Shown: positions 27,976 through 37,288 of the stretch, piece by piece
How the letters are laid out: the number at the start of each line of letters is the position of its first letter
How positions within the stretch are numbered: the first letter of the stretch is position 1
Source: Azospirillum sp. TSA2s
GTDB taxonomy: Bacteria; Pseudomonadota; Alphaproteobacteria; Azospirillales; Azospirillaceae
NCBI RefSeq assembly: GCF_004923315.1
Contig: NZ_CP039645.1
Span: 36,001-100,000 of the forward strand
Direction of reading: 5' to 3'
DNA length: 64,000 nucleotides
The notes under the pieces: model-generated
Seen by the model: the letters and a program-made list of their open reading frames with translations, nothing else
Databases searched by the model: none
Told to the model about the DNA's origin: nothing
Translations under genes and position numbers: made by a program

Positions 27976-29589
27976 ATGCCGAAGGATCTCCGGGGCCGCT
28001 GGGTCTTCGTGCCGGCCTATCTGGCCGCTCACCTGGCCTTGGACTGGATCAGCTTCATCCACGAGGTCGCGCCGCTCAACATCACCCCATGGAACCCCCC
28101 TGCCGGGCTGATGATGGGAATGCTGATCGTCGTCGGCTTCCGCGCCGTGCCGCTGGCGTGGCTGGGATTGATGGTGGCCGACCTGATGGTGCGCGACCTG
28201 CCCGTCGCCCTGTGGGTGACGGCGGTGGCGAACGGCATCCTCGCCGCCGGTTACGGCGGGGCGGCCTGGGTGCTGCGCCGGCGGCTCGGTCTCGACCCCC
28301 GCCTCGCCAAATTGCGCGACATCGTGCTGCTGCTCGTCGGCGCGGCGATGACGCCGCTGGCGGTGGGGGCGGGTTACATCGCTCTCCACACACTGATCGG
28401 CCTGTTCCCCTGGTCGGGTTTCGCCGGGGCCCTGTTGCGCTATTGGGTCGGGGAGGTCATCGGAATCGCGGTGCTGACACCCGTCGTGCTGGTCGCCCTG
28501 CGCGGCACGGTGCCCCGGGCGTCCTGGAGGGGTGCGGCCGAGATGGCGGCGTACGGCCTGCTCATCGGCGTCACGCTGTGGCTGGATTTCGGACCGCTCG
28601 CCTCGGCCCAGTACGAGCACTTCTACCTGTTGTTCCTGCCGGCGGTGGCGGTGGCCGTAAGGCATGGGCTGGCGGGGGCGGCGCTCGCCTCGGCCGTCAC
28701 CCAGGGCGGGCTGATCGTCGCCATCCAGGTGACCGGGGTGGAGACGGCGCGGACCACCCATTTCCAGCTTCTCATGCTGACCCTGGCGGTCACCGCGCTG
28801 CTGCTGGGCGCCGTGGTCAGCGAGCGCCGCCGGGTCGAAGCGGTGATCCGCGAGCGCCAATCGGACCTCGACCGCGCGTCGCGCCTGACCGAAGCCGGCG
28901 AGATGGCGGCGGCCCTGGCGCACGAACTGAACCAGCCGCTGTCGGCCGCCATGAGCTACGCCCGTGCCGCCCGCAAGATCGCCAAGCTTGAACAGGCCTC
29001 GCCCCGCCTGAATGAGATCCTCGACAAGACCGTGGTGCAGGCCGAACGGGCCGACAGGGTGATCCGCAGCCTGCGCGATTTCGTGCGCAAGGGGCGCAGC
29101 GACCCTGCGCCGCTGTCGGTCGGTGCGCTGATCGCCGATTGCCTAGCGTTGGCCGCCCCAGTCGCCGGGCAGCATTCCGTGTCCATCCAGGCCGAGGTGG
29201 CGCCCGGCCTGCCGGCCGTCAGCGGCGACGCGGTGCAGCTGCAGCAGGTGATCCTCAACCTCGTGCGCAACGCCGCCGAGGCGATGGACTCCCCCGATCC
29301 CCGCCTGCGGCGCATCGTCGTCTTCGCTCACCCCGCAACCGAGGCGGGCTTCGTCACGGTCGGCGTGCGCGACAGCGGGCCGGGGCTGTCGGATGTCGTG
29401 GAGCGGAACCTGTTCGCCCCGTTCGTCACCACCAAAGCCACGGGCATGGGGCTGGGCCTGTCCATCGCCCACAGCATCGTCGAGGGGCACGGCGGCACCC
29501 TGACCAGCGAGCGCCTGCCCCACGGGGAGACGGTGTTCCGCTTCACCCTGCCCATCCACGGATCCGGGACCGACTTCGATGACGCCTGA
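27976..29589 (+). CDS. MASE1-domain sensor histidine kinase
   Basis: The product has 537 residues. The N-terminal MASE1-type membrane sensor has about eight helices (residues 10-285; ITPWNPPAGLMMGML is a typical MASE1 stretch). A short coiled linker leads to a FixL-like HisKA with His316 (EMAAALAHELNQPLSA) and a HATPase_c domain with N-box NLVRNAAEAM and GMGLGLSIAHS. The start MPKDLRGRW at 27976 has GGGAGG six bases upstream, so I prefer it over the longer frame from 27835. Its stop overlaps the downstream regulator gene by 11 bp, so the two are coupled. The signal is unknown. Confidence 0.93.
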   Translation: MPKDLRGRWVFVPAYLAAHLALDWISFIHEVAPLNITPWNPPAGLMMGMLIVVGFRAVPLAWLGLMVADLMVRDLPVALWVTAVANGILAAGYGGAAWVLRRRLGLDPRLAKLRDIVLLLVGAAMTPLAVGAGYIALHTLIGLFPWSGFAGALLRYWVGEVIGIAVLTPVVLVALRGTVPRASWRGAAEMAAYGLLIGVTLWLDFGPLASAQYEHFYLLFLPAVAVAVRHGLAGAALASAVTQGGLIVAIQVTGVETARTTHFQLLMLTLAVTALLLGAVVSERRRVEAVIRERQSDLDRASRLTEAGEMAAALAHELNQPLSAAMSYARAARKIAKLEQASPRLNEILDKTVVQAERADRVIRSLRDFVRKGRSDPAPLSVGALIADCLALAAPVAGQHSVSIQAEVAPGLPAVSGDAVQLQQVILNLVRNAAEAMDSPDPRLRRIVVFAHPATEAGFVTVGVRDSGPGLSDVVERNLFAPFVTTKATGMGLGLSIAHSIVEGHGGTLTSERLPHGETVFRFTLPIHGSGTDFDDA

Positions 29590-30199
29590 TGTTCCCGTCA
29601 TCTTCATCGTCGATGACGACGAGGCCGTCCGCGACGCGCTGGCGGTGCATTTGGAACTGGCCGGTCTGACCGTCCGCCTCTGTGCGTCGGCCGCCGAGTT
29701 CCTGGCCGCCGCCGATCCCGACCAGCCCGGCTGCGCGGTGATCGACATCCGGATGCCGGGCATGGACGGTCTGACGCTGCAGCAGGAGATGATCCGGCGC
29801 GGCCTGAGCCTGCCGGTGATCGTCATCACCGGACATGGCGACGTTCCCGCCGCCGTCCGTGCCTTCCGGGCCGGCGCCGTGGACTTCCTGCAGAAGCCGT
29901 TCGACGAGGACCTGCTCATCGAGCGGGTGCGCGAAGCCTGCGAACGCGACCGGATCGAACGGCAGGCGGGCGTCGAGGCGGCGGAGATCCGTCACCGGAT
30001 GACCCTGCTCACCCCGCGCGAGCGCGAGGTGGTGGAACTGGTGGCCCAAGGCCTTCCCAACAAGATCATCGCCCGCCGGCTGGACATCGGGATCCGCACG
30101 GTGGAGACCCACCGCGCCCGCGTCCTGGAGAAGATGGGCATGCGCAACGCCTCCGAACTGGCCCGCGCGCTGACGCGGCTGGAGCAGGGAAGCGCCTGA
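29579..30199 (+). CDS. FixJ-family LuxR-type response regulator
   Basis: The product has 206 residues. The receiver (VIFIVDDDEAVRDAL) has phospho-acceptor Asp56 (AVIDIRMPGMDG) and the conserved QKPF Lys. A LuxR/FixJ-type helix-turn-helix lies at about 142-186 (LTPREREVVELVAQG, NKIIARRLDIGIRTVETHR). It is translationally coupled to the MASE1 kinase and must be its partner. Likely targets are the divergent Usp gene and the mnh operon, judged by position only. The family includes FixJ and TodT/NodW-like regulators; oxygen control cannot be concluded from sequence. Confidence 0.93.
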   Translation: MTPDVPVIFIVDDDEAVRDALAVHLELAGLTVRLCASAAEFLAAADPDQPGCAVIDIRMPGMDGLTLQQEMIRRGLSLPVIVITGHGDVPAAVRAFRAGAVDFLQKPFDEDLLIERVREACERDRIERQAGVEAAEIRHRMTLLTPREREVVELVAQGLPNKIIARRLDIGIRTVETHRARVLEKMGMRNASELARALTRLEQGSA

Positions 30200-30235
30200 T
30201 CCTCTGTCGCAGGCGCCGGACAAAACCGCTCCGGG

Positions 30236-32620
30236 TCAGCCGGTGAGGTGCGGGTGCAGGGCGTGCAGGATCTTCTCCGGGGTGATCGGCTGCGCGGTCA
30301 GGCGGACGGCGAAGGGCCGCAGGGCGTCGTTGATCGCGTTCATCACCGCCGCCGGCGCCCCGGCGGTCCCGGCCTCGCCGGCGCCCTTGGCGCCCAGTTC
30401 GGACGAGCGCGTCGGCGTCTCGACGTGGGCCACCTCGATGTCGGGCATCTCGCCGGCCATCGGCACCAGATAGTCGGCCATGCTGCCGTTGCGCATCACG
30501 CCGTTCTCGTCATACAGGCATTCCTCGAACAGCACGCCGCCCAGCCCCTGCACGACGGCGCCGCGGATCTGCTCGTCGACCAGCAGGGGGTTGAGCACCC
30601 GGCCGCAATCCTCGACCACCCAATGCTTGAGCAGCGTCACCACGCCGGTCTCCACATCCACCTCGACATGGGAAACCTGGATGCCGTTGGTGAAGATGAA
30701 GGGATAGTCGCGCTGGGCGTAATGGCGGGTGACCACCAGTTCCGGCTGGAAGCCGGCGGGCAGCAGATCCGGGCGGAAATGGGCGAGGCTGCCCAGCTCG
30801 GCCAGATCCATCAGGGCGACGCCCTCGGCGGTGTCGATCACCGAGCCGCCGGCGATGCGCAGCCGCTCCACCGGCAGGCCCAGATGGACGGCGGCGAACT
30901 CCAGCAGGTTGGCGCGCAGCTGCCGGCTGGCCTGGAGCACCGCCTCGCCGCCGATCCCGGCGCCGCGCGACGCCCAGGTGCCGCCGCCATAGGGGGTGGC
31001 GGCGGTGTCGCCGGTCAGCACCCGGACCCGGTCCATCGGCACCCCGACCTCGTCGGCGACGATCTGGGCGAAGATGGTCTCGGTGCCCTGGCCCTGCTCG
31101 CCGACGCCGCTGGCGCAATGGACGATGCCGGTCGGATCGAGCCGCACGGTGGCGCCGTCCTGCGAGGCGATGCGCGCGCCGCCGGTGCCGTAGAAGGCGG
31201 CGCCGGGGTTGGTCAGCTCGATCAGCACGGCGATGCCGATGCCGCGATGGATGCCCTTGGCGCGCAGCTCGGCCTGTTCGCGGCGGAGCGCGGGGAAATC
31301 CACCATCTGCTCCAGACGGGCCAGACAGCGCTGGTGGGACAGGCTCTCCAGCAGGATGCCCGACGCCCCCTTGCGGGGGAAGCTGTCGTCGGCCATCAGG
31401 TTGCGCCGGCGCAGCTCCAGCGGGTCCATTCCCAGCGTCGCGGCGGCCAGATCGACGATGCCCTCGGTCACGGCGCAGGCGATGGGGTGGCCGACGCCGC
31501 GATACTGGCTGGTCTGCACCTTGTTCTGGAACACCACGTCCAGCGTGGCGCGGTAGTGCGGATGGTCATAGGGGCCGCCGCACAGGTTGATGACCTGGTT
31601 GCCCTCCACCGCGCTGGTGCGCGGATACATCGAATAGGGGCCGATGCCGGTCAGGTCGGCGATGTCGAAGGCGAGGAAGCGGCCGTCGCGGGTCAGCGCC
31701 AGCCGGGCCTTGACCCGATGCTCGCGGGCGTGGATGTCGGTGACGAAGGATTCCAGCCGGTCGGCGACGAACTTGACCGGCCGCCCCAGCAGCACCGACA
31801 GGGCGACGGTGGCGAAATCGTCGGCGTAGGCGTGGACCTTGATGCCGAACGACCCGCCGACATCCTTGCAGAGCACCCGCACGTCGGCCTCGGGAATCCC
31901 CATCAGCCGGGCGTAGAGGTCGCCCATCATGTGGGGCGCCTGATGCGAATGGTGGACGGTCAGCCGCCGTTCGGCCGGGTTGTAGTCGGCCAGGACCGAG
32001 CGCGGCTCCAGCGTGACACCGGTGTGGCGCCCGAAATCATAGGTCTCCTCCACCACGACGTCCGCCGTGGCAAAGGCGTCGTCCACCCCGCCGCTGTCGA
32101 CCTCACGGTGGAAGCACAGGTTGTCGCCCAGCTCGGGGTGGATCACCGGGGTGCCGGGGTCGAGCGCGGTGTCCATGCGGGTCACCGCCGGCAGCACCTC
32201 CCACGTGACCTCGACCGCCTGCATGGCGTCCTCGGCCTGGGCGCGGGTCTGCGCCACCACCGCCACCACCGCCTCGCCCTGCCAGCAGGCGCGGTCGACG
32301 GCCATGGCGTGCTGCGGCGGCGAGCGCATGCCGGCCAGATGGGACAGCGCGCCGACGAAGGGCGCGCAGATCTCCGCCAGTTGGCGGCCGTCGACGATGG
32401 CGACCACCCCCGGCATGTCGAGCGCCGCGGCGGCGTCGATCCGCAGGATGCGGGCGTGGGCGTGCGGGCTGCGCAGATAGGCCACATGGACCATCCGCGG
32501 CAGCTCGACGTCGTCGACATAGGTGCCGCGGCCTTCGACCAGCCGGCGGGCATTGGGGCGCGGCACGGCTCGGCCGACGATTTTTTCGACGGTGGCGGCG
32601 CGGGGGGTGATGTTGTTCAT
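30236..32620 (-). CDS. Molybdenum hydroxylase large subunit (xanthine dehydrogenase / aerobic CODH family)
   Basis: The 794-residue molybdopterin subunit matches CoxL/XdhB-type enzymes. It contains GRGTYVDDVELPRM, the ALEPRS-like TLEPRSVLADY, SQYRGVGHP at the position of the substrate loop, GVGEQGQGTET and the catalytic Glu near 748 in GAKGAGEAGT. The loop lacks the AYRCSFR signature of true form I CO dehydrogenase, so CO oxidation is unlikely. The enzyme probably hydroxylates an aromatic or heteroaromatic carbon or oxidises an aldehyde. It overlaps the 2Fe-2S subunit gene by four bases and is the last gene of the operon coxG, mmsA-like, FAD, 2Fe-2S, Mo. Confidence 0.92.
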   Translation of the reverse strand: MNNITPRAATVEKIVGRAVPRPNARRLVEGRGTYVDDVELPRMVHVAYLRSPHAHARILRIDAAAALDMPGVVAIVDGRQLAEICAPFVGALSHLAGMRSPPQHAMAVDRACWQGEAVVAVVAQTRAQAEDAMQAVEVTWEVLPAVTRMDTALDPGTPVIHPELGDNLCFHREVDSGGVDDAFATADVVVEETYDFGRHTGVTLEPRSVLADYNPAERRLTVHHSHQAPHMMGDLYARLMGIPEADVRVLCKDVGGSFGIKVHAYADDFATVALSVLLGRPVKFVADRLESFVTDIHAREHRVKARLALTRDGRFLAFDIADLTGIGPYSMYPRTSAVEGNQVINLCGGPYDHPHYRATLDVVFQNKVQTSQYRGVGHPIACAVTEGIVDLAAATLGMDPLELRRRNLMADDSFPRKGASGILLESLSHQRCLARLEQMVDFPALRREQAELRAKGIHRGIGIAVLIELTNPGAAFYGTGGARIASQDGATVRLDPTGIVHCASGVGEQGQGTETIFAQIVADEVGVPMDRVRVLTGDTAATPYGGGTWASRGAGIGGEAVLQASRQLRANLLEFAAVHLGLPVERLRIAGGSVIDTAEGVALMDLAELGSLAHFRPDLLPAGFQPELVVTRHYAQRDYPFIFTNGIQVSHVEVDVETGVVTLLKHWVVEDCGRVLNPLLVDEQIRGAVVQGLGGVLFEECLYDENGVMRNGSMADYLVPMAGEMPDIEVAHVETPTRSSELGAKGAGEAGTAGAPAAVMNAINDALRPFAVRLTAQPITPEKILHALHPHLTG

Positions 32621-33114
32621 GGCTGTGCCCCCCGTGCGCCGGCCCGGCGGCACTCGCCCACGGCTTCGATGGCGTCGACGACGGCGTGGTAGCCGGTGCA
32701 GCGGCAGTAGTTGCCGGAAATATGCTCGCGGATGCGGGCGCGGTCGGCCTCGGGCTCGGCCTGCAGCAGGGCGTCGGCGGTCAGCAGCAGCCCCGCCGTG
32801 CAGAAGCCGCATTGCAGGGCGTTGCGCTCCAGGAAGGCGTCCTGGAGGTCGCGGATCGCGCCGCTTTCGGACTTGCCCTCGATGGTCTCCACCATGGCGC
32901 CGTCGGCCTGGACCGCCAGCGTCAGGCAGGAGCGCACGATCTCGTCGTCGACCACCACGGTGCAGGCGCCGCACACCCCGTGCTCGCAGCCGAGATGGGT
33001 GCCCTTCAGCCCCAGCTCCTCGCGCAGGAAGTCGCCGAGATGCAGGCGCGGTTCGATCCAGCGCTCGTACACCATGCCGTTGACGGTGATGTTGACCAGG
33101 ATCCTGTCGGTCAC
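32617..33114 (-). CDS. Molybdenum hydroxylase small subunit, two [2Fe-2S] clusters
   Basis: The product has 165 residues from a GTG start overlapping the stop of the FAD subunit. The plant-ferredoxin-type cluster is CEHGVCGAC plus a later Cys (SCLTLAVQADG). The second, helical cluster is CGFCTAG and CRCTGY. This is the usual CoxS/XdhA small subunit that moves electrons from the Mo centre to FAD. Length and both motifs are complete. Confidence 0.93.
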   Translation of the reverse strand: MTDRILVNITVNGMVYERWIEPRLHLGDFLREELGLKGTHLGCEHGVCGACTVVVDDEIVRSCLTLAVQADGAMVETIEGKSESGAIRDLQDAFLERNALQCGFCTAGLLLTADALLQAEPEADRARIREHISGNYCRCTGYHAVVDAIEAVGECRRAGARGAQP

Positions 33115-33980
33115 GATTGTGCGTCCTCCGCCATGAGAGACTGGATGCCGCGGCGCAGCAGCACGCCGGCGAGGTGGAGCTTGGTCGCGGCGGCGGCGTA
33201 GAGATCGCCGGCCGGGGCCAACTCGCCGCCCAGTTCGGCCACCGCCCGGTCCAGCGCCGCAGGCTCGGCCCGGCCGGCGGCCAGCGCCGCTTCCGCCGCC
33301 CGCGCCCGCACCGGCGTGCCGCCGACGCCGAAATAGACGATCCGCGGGTCGTCCAGCCGTCCGTCCGTCACGTCGCCGGCCAGCGCCAGCCCGACCGTGG
33401 CGTAGTCGCCGTGGCGGCGGGCCAGCTCGGTGAAGGCGAAGCGGCGCTGCGGGCCGGGCAGGGGGAATTGCACGGCGGTGATGAGTTCGTCCGGGCGGAG
33501 CGCCGTCTGGTACAGGCCGAGGAAGAAGTCGGCCGCCGCCACCGTCCGGCTGCGGGTGCCGTCGCTCAAGGTAAGCGCGCCGTCGGCCGCCACGGTGCAG
33601 GCCGGCCATTCCGCCGCCGGATCGGCGAAGGCGATGGACCCGCCGAAGGTGCCGCGGTTGCGGATGGCGGCGTGGGCGATGTGGGGGGCCGCCAGCGACA
33701 GCAGCGGCAGATGCCGGGCGACCAGGGCGGAACGCTCGACATCGACATGGCGGGCGAGCGCCCCGATGCGCAGATGCCCGTCGGCCACCGCGATGCCCTG
33801 CATCTCGGCGATGCCGCGGATGTCGATCAGCAGCGACGGTTCGGACAGCCGCATCCCGAGGGTGGCCAGCAAGGTCTGCCCCCCCGCGATCAGCCGGGCC
33901 TCGTCGCCGTGCTCGCGCAGCAGGGCGGCGGCGGCGGCGACGCTGTCGACGCGCCGGTATGCGAAGGGGGGCGCCTTCAT
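33111..33980 (-). CDS. Molybdenum hydroxylase medium subunit, FAD-binding
   Basis: The product has 289 residues. FAD-binding motifs are AGGQTLLATLGMRL (about 32-45) and RNRGTFGGSIAFADPAAEWP (about 107-126), followed by the CO dehydrogenase flavoprotein C-terminal domain. It takes electrons from the [2Fe-2S] subunit and passes them to an acceptor, probably the quinone pool or NAD+. It lies between the aldehyde dehydrogenase and 2Fe-2S genes with tight spacing on both sides. Confidence 0.93.
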   Translation of the reverse strand: MKAPPFAYRRVDSVAAAAALLREHGDEARLIAGGQTLLATLGMRLSEPSLLIDIRGIAEMQGIAVADGHLRIGALARHVDVERSALVARHLPLLSLAAPHIAHAAIRNRGTFGGSIAFADPAAEWPACTVAADGALTLSDGTRSRTVAAADFFLGLYQTALRPDELITAVQFPLPGPQRRFAFTELARRHGDYATVGLALAGDVTDGRLDDPRIVYFGVGGTPVRARAAEAALAAGRAEPAALDRAVAELGGELAPAGDLYAAAATKLHLAGVLLRRGIQSLMAEDAQS

Positions 33981-33997
33981 GGCCGTTGGTCTCCTGT

Positions 33998-35497
33998 TCA
34001 GCCCAGGGTGGGCATCACGAGGGTGGGGGCGGTGGCGTTGCCGACCCGCCAGCGCGCGGTCACCGCCTTGGTCCGGGTGTAGAACTTGATGCCCTCGGTG
34101 CCGTGGACGTGCAGGTCACCGAACAGCGAGTTCTTCCAGCCGCCGAACGAGAAGAAGGCCATCGGCACCGGGATCGGCACGTTGATGCCGACCATGCCGA
34201 CCTCGACGGTTTCCTCGAACAGCTGGGCGGCGGCGCCGGAGCTGGTGAAGATCGCCGTGCCGTTGGCGAAGGCGTTGCCGTTGATCAGCGCGATCGCCGC
34301 CTCCAGCGTCTCCACCCGCACCACCGACAGCACCGGGCCGAAGATCTCGTCGCGGTAGATGCTCATCGACGGGTCGACCTTGTCGAACAGCGTCGGCCCG
34401 ACGAAGAAGCCCCGCTCGCCGCCGGAGACCTCGACGGTGCGGCCGTCCACCACCAGGGCGGCGCCCTCGCGCTCGCCGGCGTCGACGTAGCCGCTCACCT
34501 TGTCGCGGTGCGCGCCGGTGATCAGCGGTCCCATGTCGATTCCGGGCTCGATGCCGGGGCCGGTCTTCAGCGCGCGGGCGCGGGTGGCCAGCCGCTCGAC
34601 CAGCGCGTCGGCGACGTCGCCCACCGCCACCGCCACCGAGATCGCCATGCAGCGTTCGCCGGCCGAGCCGAAGGCGGCGCCGATCAGCGCCTCGGTGGTG
34701 AAGTCCAGGTCGGCGTCGGGCATGACGACGGCGTGGTTCTTGGCGCCGCCCAGCGCCTGCACGCGCTTGCCGTTGCGGGCGCAGGTCTCGTAGATGCTGC
34801 GCGCGATCGGGGTGGAGCCGACGAACGATACGGCCGCCACGTCGGGGTGCTCCAGCAGGGCGTCGACCGCCGCCTTGTCGCCATGGACCACGTTCAGCAC
34901 GCCGTCGGGCAGGCCGGCCTGGGCGAACAGCCGCGCCAGCATGACGCTGCAGGTCGGCACCTTTTCGGACGGCTTCAGCACGAAGGTGTTGCCGCAGGCG
35001 ATGGCCATGGGGAACATCCACATGGGCACCATGACCGGGAAGTTGAACGGCGTGATGCCGACGCAGACGCCGACCGGCTGGCGCAGGGAATAGGCGTTGA
35101 TGCCGGTGCCGACGCCGGCGTGCTCGCCCTTCAGCAGGTGGGGGATGCCGCAGGCGAACTCCGCCACCTCGATGCCGCGGCGGACCGAGCCAAGCGCGTC
35201 GTCCAGCGTCTTGCCATGCTCCTGCGAGGCGACTGCGGCCAGCTCGCGCTCGTTCTCGCGCAGCAGCGTCAGATAGGCCTGCAGGATGCGCGACCGGCGC
35301 AGCGGCGTCGTCGCGCGCCAGCCCGGCAGGGCCCGCTTGGCCGCGGCGACGGCGGCATCGACGTCGGCGGCGTCGGCGAAGCCGACGGTGCGCACGACCT
35401 CGCCGGTGGCCGGGTTGAAGACGTCGCCCCGGCGGTCGCCGGTGCCGCGATGTTCGCTGCCACCGATCCAGTGGGGCACGGCGTCATGGATGGTCAT
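33998..35497 (-). CDS. mmsA: CoA-acylating methylmalonate-semialdehyde dehydrogenase family protein
   Basis: The 499-residue aldehyde dehydrogenase is of the MmsA type. It has NAD-binding TPFNFPVMVPMWMFP, the FVGSTPIA loop, the catalytic Cys in FGSAGERCMA and the C-terminal INVPIPVPMAFFSFGGWK characteristic of MmsA. MmsA oxidises methylmalonate or malonate semialdehyde to propionyl- or acetyl-CoA with decarboxylation. Its place in the molybdenum-hydroxylase operon suggests a late catabolic step that feeds central metabolism. The start MTIHDAVPHW is the ATG at 35497 behind AAAGGA. The symbol reflects family only; the true substrate here is not known. Confidence 0.9.
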   Translation of the reverse strand: MTIHDAVPHWIGGSEHRGTGDRRGDVFNPATGEVVRTVGFADAADVDAAVAAAKRALPGWRATTPLRRSRILQAYLTLLRENERELAAVASQEHGKTLDDALGSVRRGIEVAEFACGIPHLLKGEHAGVGTGINAYSLRQPVGVCVGITPFNFPVMVPMWMFPMAIACGNTFVLKPSEKVPTCSVMLARLFAQAGLPDGVLNVVHGDKAAVDALLEHPDVAAVSFVGSTPIARSIYETCARNGKRVQALGGAKNHAVVMPDADLDFTTEALIGAAFGSAGERCMAISVAVAVGDVADALVERLATRARALKTGPGIEPGIDMGPLITGAHRDKVSGYVDAGEREGAALVVDGRTVEVSGGERGFFVGPTLFDKVDPSMSIYRDEIFGPVLSVVRVETLEAAIALINGNAFANGTAIFTSSGAAAQLFEETVEVGMVGINVPIPVPMAFFSFGGWKNSLFGDLHVHGTEGIKFYTRTKAVTARWRVGNATAPTLVMPTLG

Positions 35498-35547
35498 CGT
35501 CGTTCCTTTTCGCGTCGAGCGATCGGTAAGGGCCCGATGTGGGCGTG

Positions 35548-36219
35548 TCAGATGTGGATGAGGTAGCCGATGACGCCGCCCAGCACCGCGCCGGTGGCCA
35601 GCCAGAAGAAGCGCTGGAACTCGCCGCCCCAGCCGCCGGTATGGACCGGCGCGGCGGCGGGCGCCGCCGGCCGCCGCGGCGCATCGGCCGGGAGGCCGGG
35701 CTGGGGCAGGGGTTGGTTCTGGGACTGGCTCTGGATGTCGGCGGGTGCGGCGGGCGTTCCGTCGGCGGCAGCGTCGGCCGGACCGGTGAGGCGGTCGTTG
35801 AAGGCGCGGAAGAAGTCGTCGGCCATCTTGCGGGCCGAGGCGTCGATCAGCCGGCCGCCGATCTGGCTCAGCTTGCCGCCGATGGCGGCCTCCGCGGTGT
35901 AGCGCAGCAGGGTGCCGTCCGGCGCCTCCTCCAGCGTCACCCGAGACTGGCCGCGCGCCATGCCGACCGACCCGGCGCCGCCCTCGAACCGGAGGGTGCA
36001 GCCCGCCGGGGCGTCGATGTCGCACATCTCCACCTGTCCGGAGAAGCGGGCGCGAAGCGGGCCGACCTTGGTCAGCACCCTGGCCTCGAACGCGGTGTCG
36101 CTGTGGCGGATGACTTCCTCGCACCCTGGAATGCAGTGCTTCAGGACCTGCGGGTCGTTCAGCGATTCCCACACGCGCAGGCGCGGCGCGGCAATCCTCT
36201 GTTCGCCGGTGAGTTCCAC
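35548..36219 (-). CDS. coxG: CoxG-like SRPBCC protein with C-terminal membrane anchor
   Basis: The product has 223 residues. A CoxG/SRPBCC domain covers 1 to about 145 (LTGEQRIAAPRLRVWESLNDPQVLKHCIPGCE is its opening, quoted only in part: CIPGCEEV). A Pro/Gln/Ala-rich linker follows, then a C-terminal hydrophobic helix (about 203-221, FWLATGAVLGGVIGYL). CoxG-type proteins anchor molybdenum hydroxylases to the membrane. It is the first gene of the operon and lies 49-65 bp from a candidate TetR operator (36268-36284). Confidence 0.9.
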   Translation of the reverse strand: MELTGEQRIAAPRLRVWESLNDPQVLKHCIPGCEEVIRHSDTAFEARVLTKVGPLRARFSGQVEMCDIDAPAGCTLRFEGGAGSVGMARGQSRVTLEEAPDGTLLRYTAEAAIGGKLSQIGGRLIDASARKMADDFFRAFNDRLTGPADAAADGTPAAPADIQSQSQNQPLPQPGLPADAPRRPAAPAAAPVHTGGWGGEFQRFFWLATGAVLGGVIGYLIHI

Positions 36220-36267
36220 TGGCTTCCTCCGATCTTATGGGGCGGGTGCCCTTGCTTGCCGGGCAGT

Positions 36268-36284
36268 ATTTACCACGTGGTCAA
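36268..36284. promoter_or_regulatory. Candidate TetR operator upstream of the coxG operon
   Basis: ATTTACCACGTGGTCAA contains the perfect palindrome ACCACGTGGT and differs at only two central bases from 37272-37288. It lies between the coxG start (36219) and the end of the tetR gene, where the operon promoter must be. A further TTGGTCAA half lies at about 36312. Confidence 0.6.
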
Positions 36285-36403
36285 TACGGGTCAAGCTATT
36301 TTCCGCTTGGTCAATAATCAATCGCGCGTGTGGTCGCGACTGCGGCCCGGCAGGCCGCGCCGCCGGCGCTGGAACGGTCAGGACGGAAGGACGGGGAGGG
36401 CGG

Positions 36404-37102
36404 TCAGCCGGCCGGCTTGCCGGCTTCGCGCGGGAAGATCTCGCGGGCGGCAAGCACGAAGGCCCGCACCCGGTCGGTGACGACCTGGGGCAGGTTCTCC
36501 GGGAATTTGTGCCCGTAGATCCAATGGCGCACGCCGATGTAGAAGATGCCGCCGTGCAGGCCCCAGATCAGCTCGTTCTCTGCCTCGGTCGGCTCGCGGT
36601 CGTCGTCGAGCCCGAGTTCGATGCGTGTTTCGCCGATGATCGGCCGCAGCAGCCGTTCGCCGACCAGGGTCAGGTAGTTGTCGTTGATGTAGCCGTCCGC
36701 CAGGGCGGAATGGATCAGGATGCGCACCCATTCCTTGGTCAGGATGGTGCGGGCGTAGTCGATGTAGACCCGCGTCACCCGCTCCTCGAAGGGTTCGCTG
36801 CGGTCCTTGACCCGATGCTCCCATTCCGGCTTCCAGCGCCCGAGATAGACCTCGGCGTAGACCCGCTCGATCAGCGCCTTCTTGCTGGGGAAGTAGTGGA
36901 ACACCAACGGATGGCTGACGCCGATCGTCGTCGCCAGTTCCCGCATCTGTCCGGCCAATCCATGTTCGGAAAAGAACTGGATGGCGCCCTCGATGATCTG
37001 GCGCTCCCGCTCCTCGGTCGACAGGCGCTGGCGCCGGCGCGGTGCGGCGGTGCGGGGGACGTCGGCGGGAGTCTTGGAGGAGGGCGGCGAGGAGGGCGAC
37101 AC
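36404..37102 (-). CDS. TetR-family transcriptional regulator
   Basis: The product has 232 residues. After a disordered Pro/Ser-rich N-terminus (1-28) comes a TetR helix-turn-helix at about 30-78 (ERERQIIEGAIQFFSEHG, MRELATTIGVSHPLVFHYFPSKKALIERVY, quoted in parts). A helical ligand-binding domain follows. It sits between the molybdenum-hydroxylase operon (same strand) and the divergent MFS gene. Two nearly identical candidate operators flank it, so it probably represses both units until a pathway compound binds. The ligand is unknown. Confidence 0.9.
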   Translation of the reverse strand: MSPSSPPSSKTPADVPRTAAPRRRQRLSTEERERQIIEGAIQFFSEHGLAGQMRELATTIGVSHPLVFHYFPSKKALIERVYAEVYLGRWKPEWEHRVKDRSEPFEERVTRVYIDYARTILTKEWVRILIHSALADGYINDNYLTLVGERLLRPIIGETRIELGLDDDREPTEAENELIWGLHGGIFYIGVRHWIYGHKFPENLPQVVTDRVRAFVLAAREIFPREAGKPAG

Positions 37103-37271
37103 GAGGGCCCGGCGTGGCTGTGAGCGGATGGTCCTGCTTAGGCGATGACGCCGGTGGCGTCAAACCCTACCTTGCGGCCGCCGCCGTGGGGCGGCCCGAA
37201 CAGTCAGGCCCCAACATTCCATTCGTTGGTCCACACATCTTTATTGACAGGCCGCCGGGGCCATCCTAACA

Positions 37272-37288
37272 ATTTACCAGTTGGTCAA
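37272..37288. promoter_or_regulatory. Candidate TetR operator in the tetR-MFS divergent region
   Basis: ATTTACCAGTTGGTCAA matches the site at 36268-36284 in 15 of 17 bases. It lies 178 bp before the MFS ATG and 170 bp before the tetR start. The 347-bp gap 37103-37449 holds no other supported element. Confidence 0.6.
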
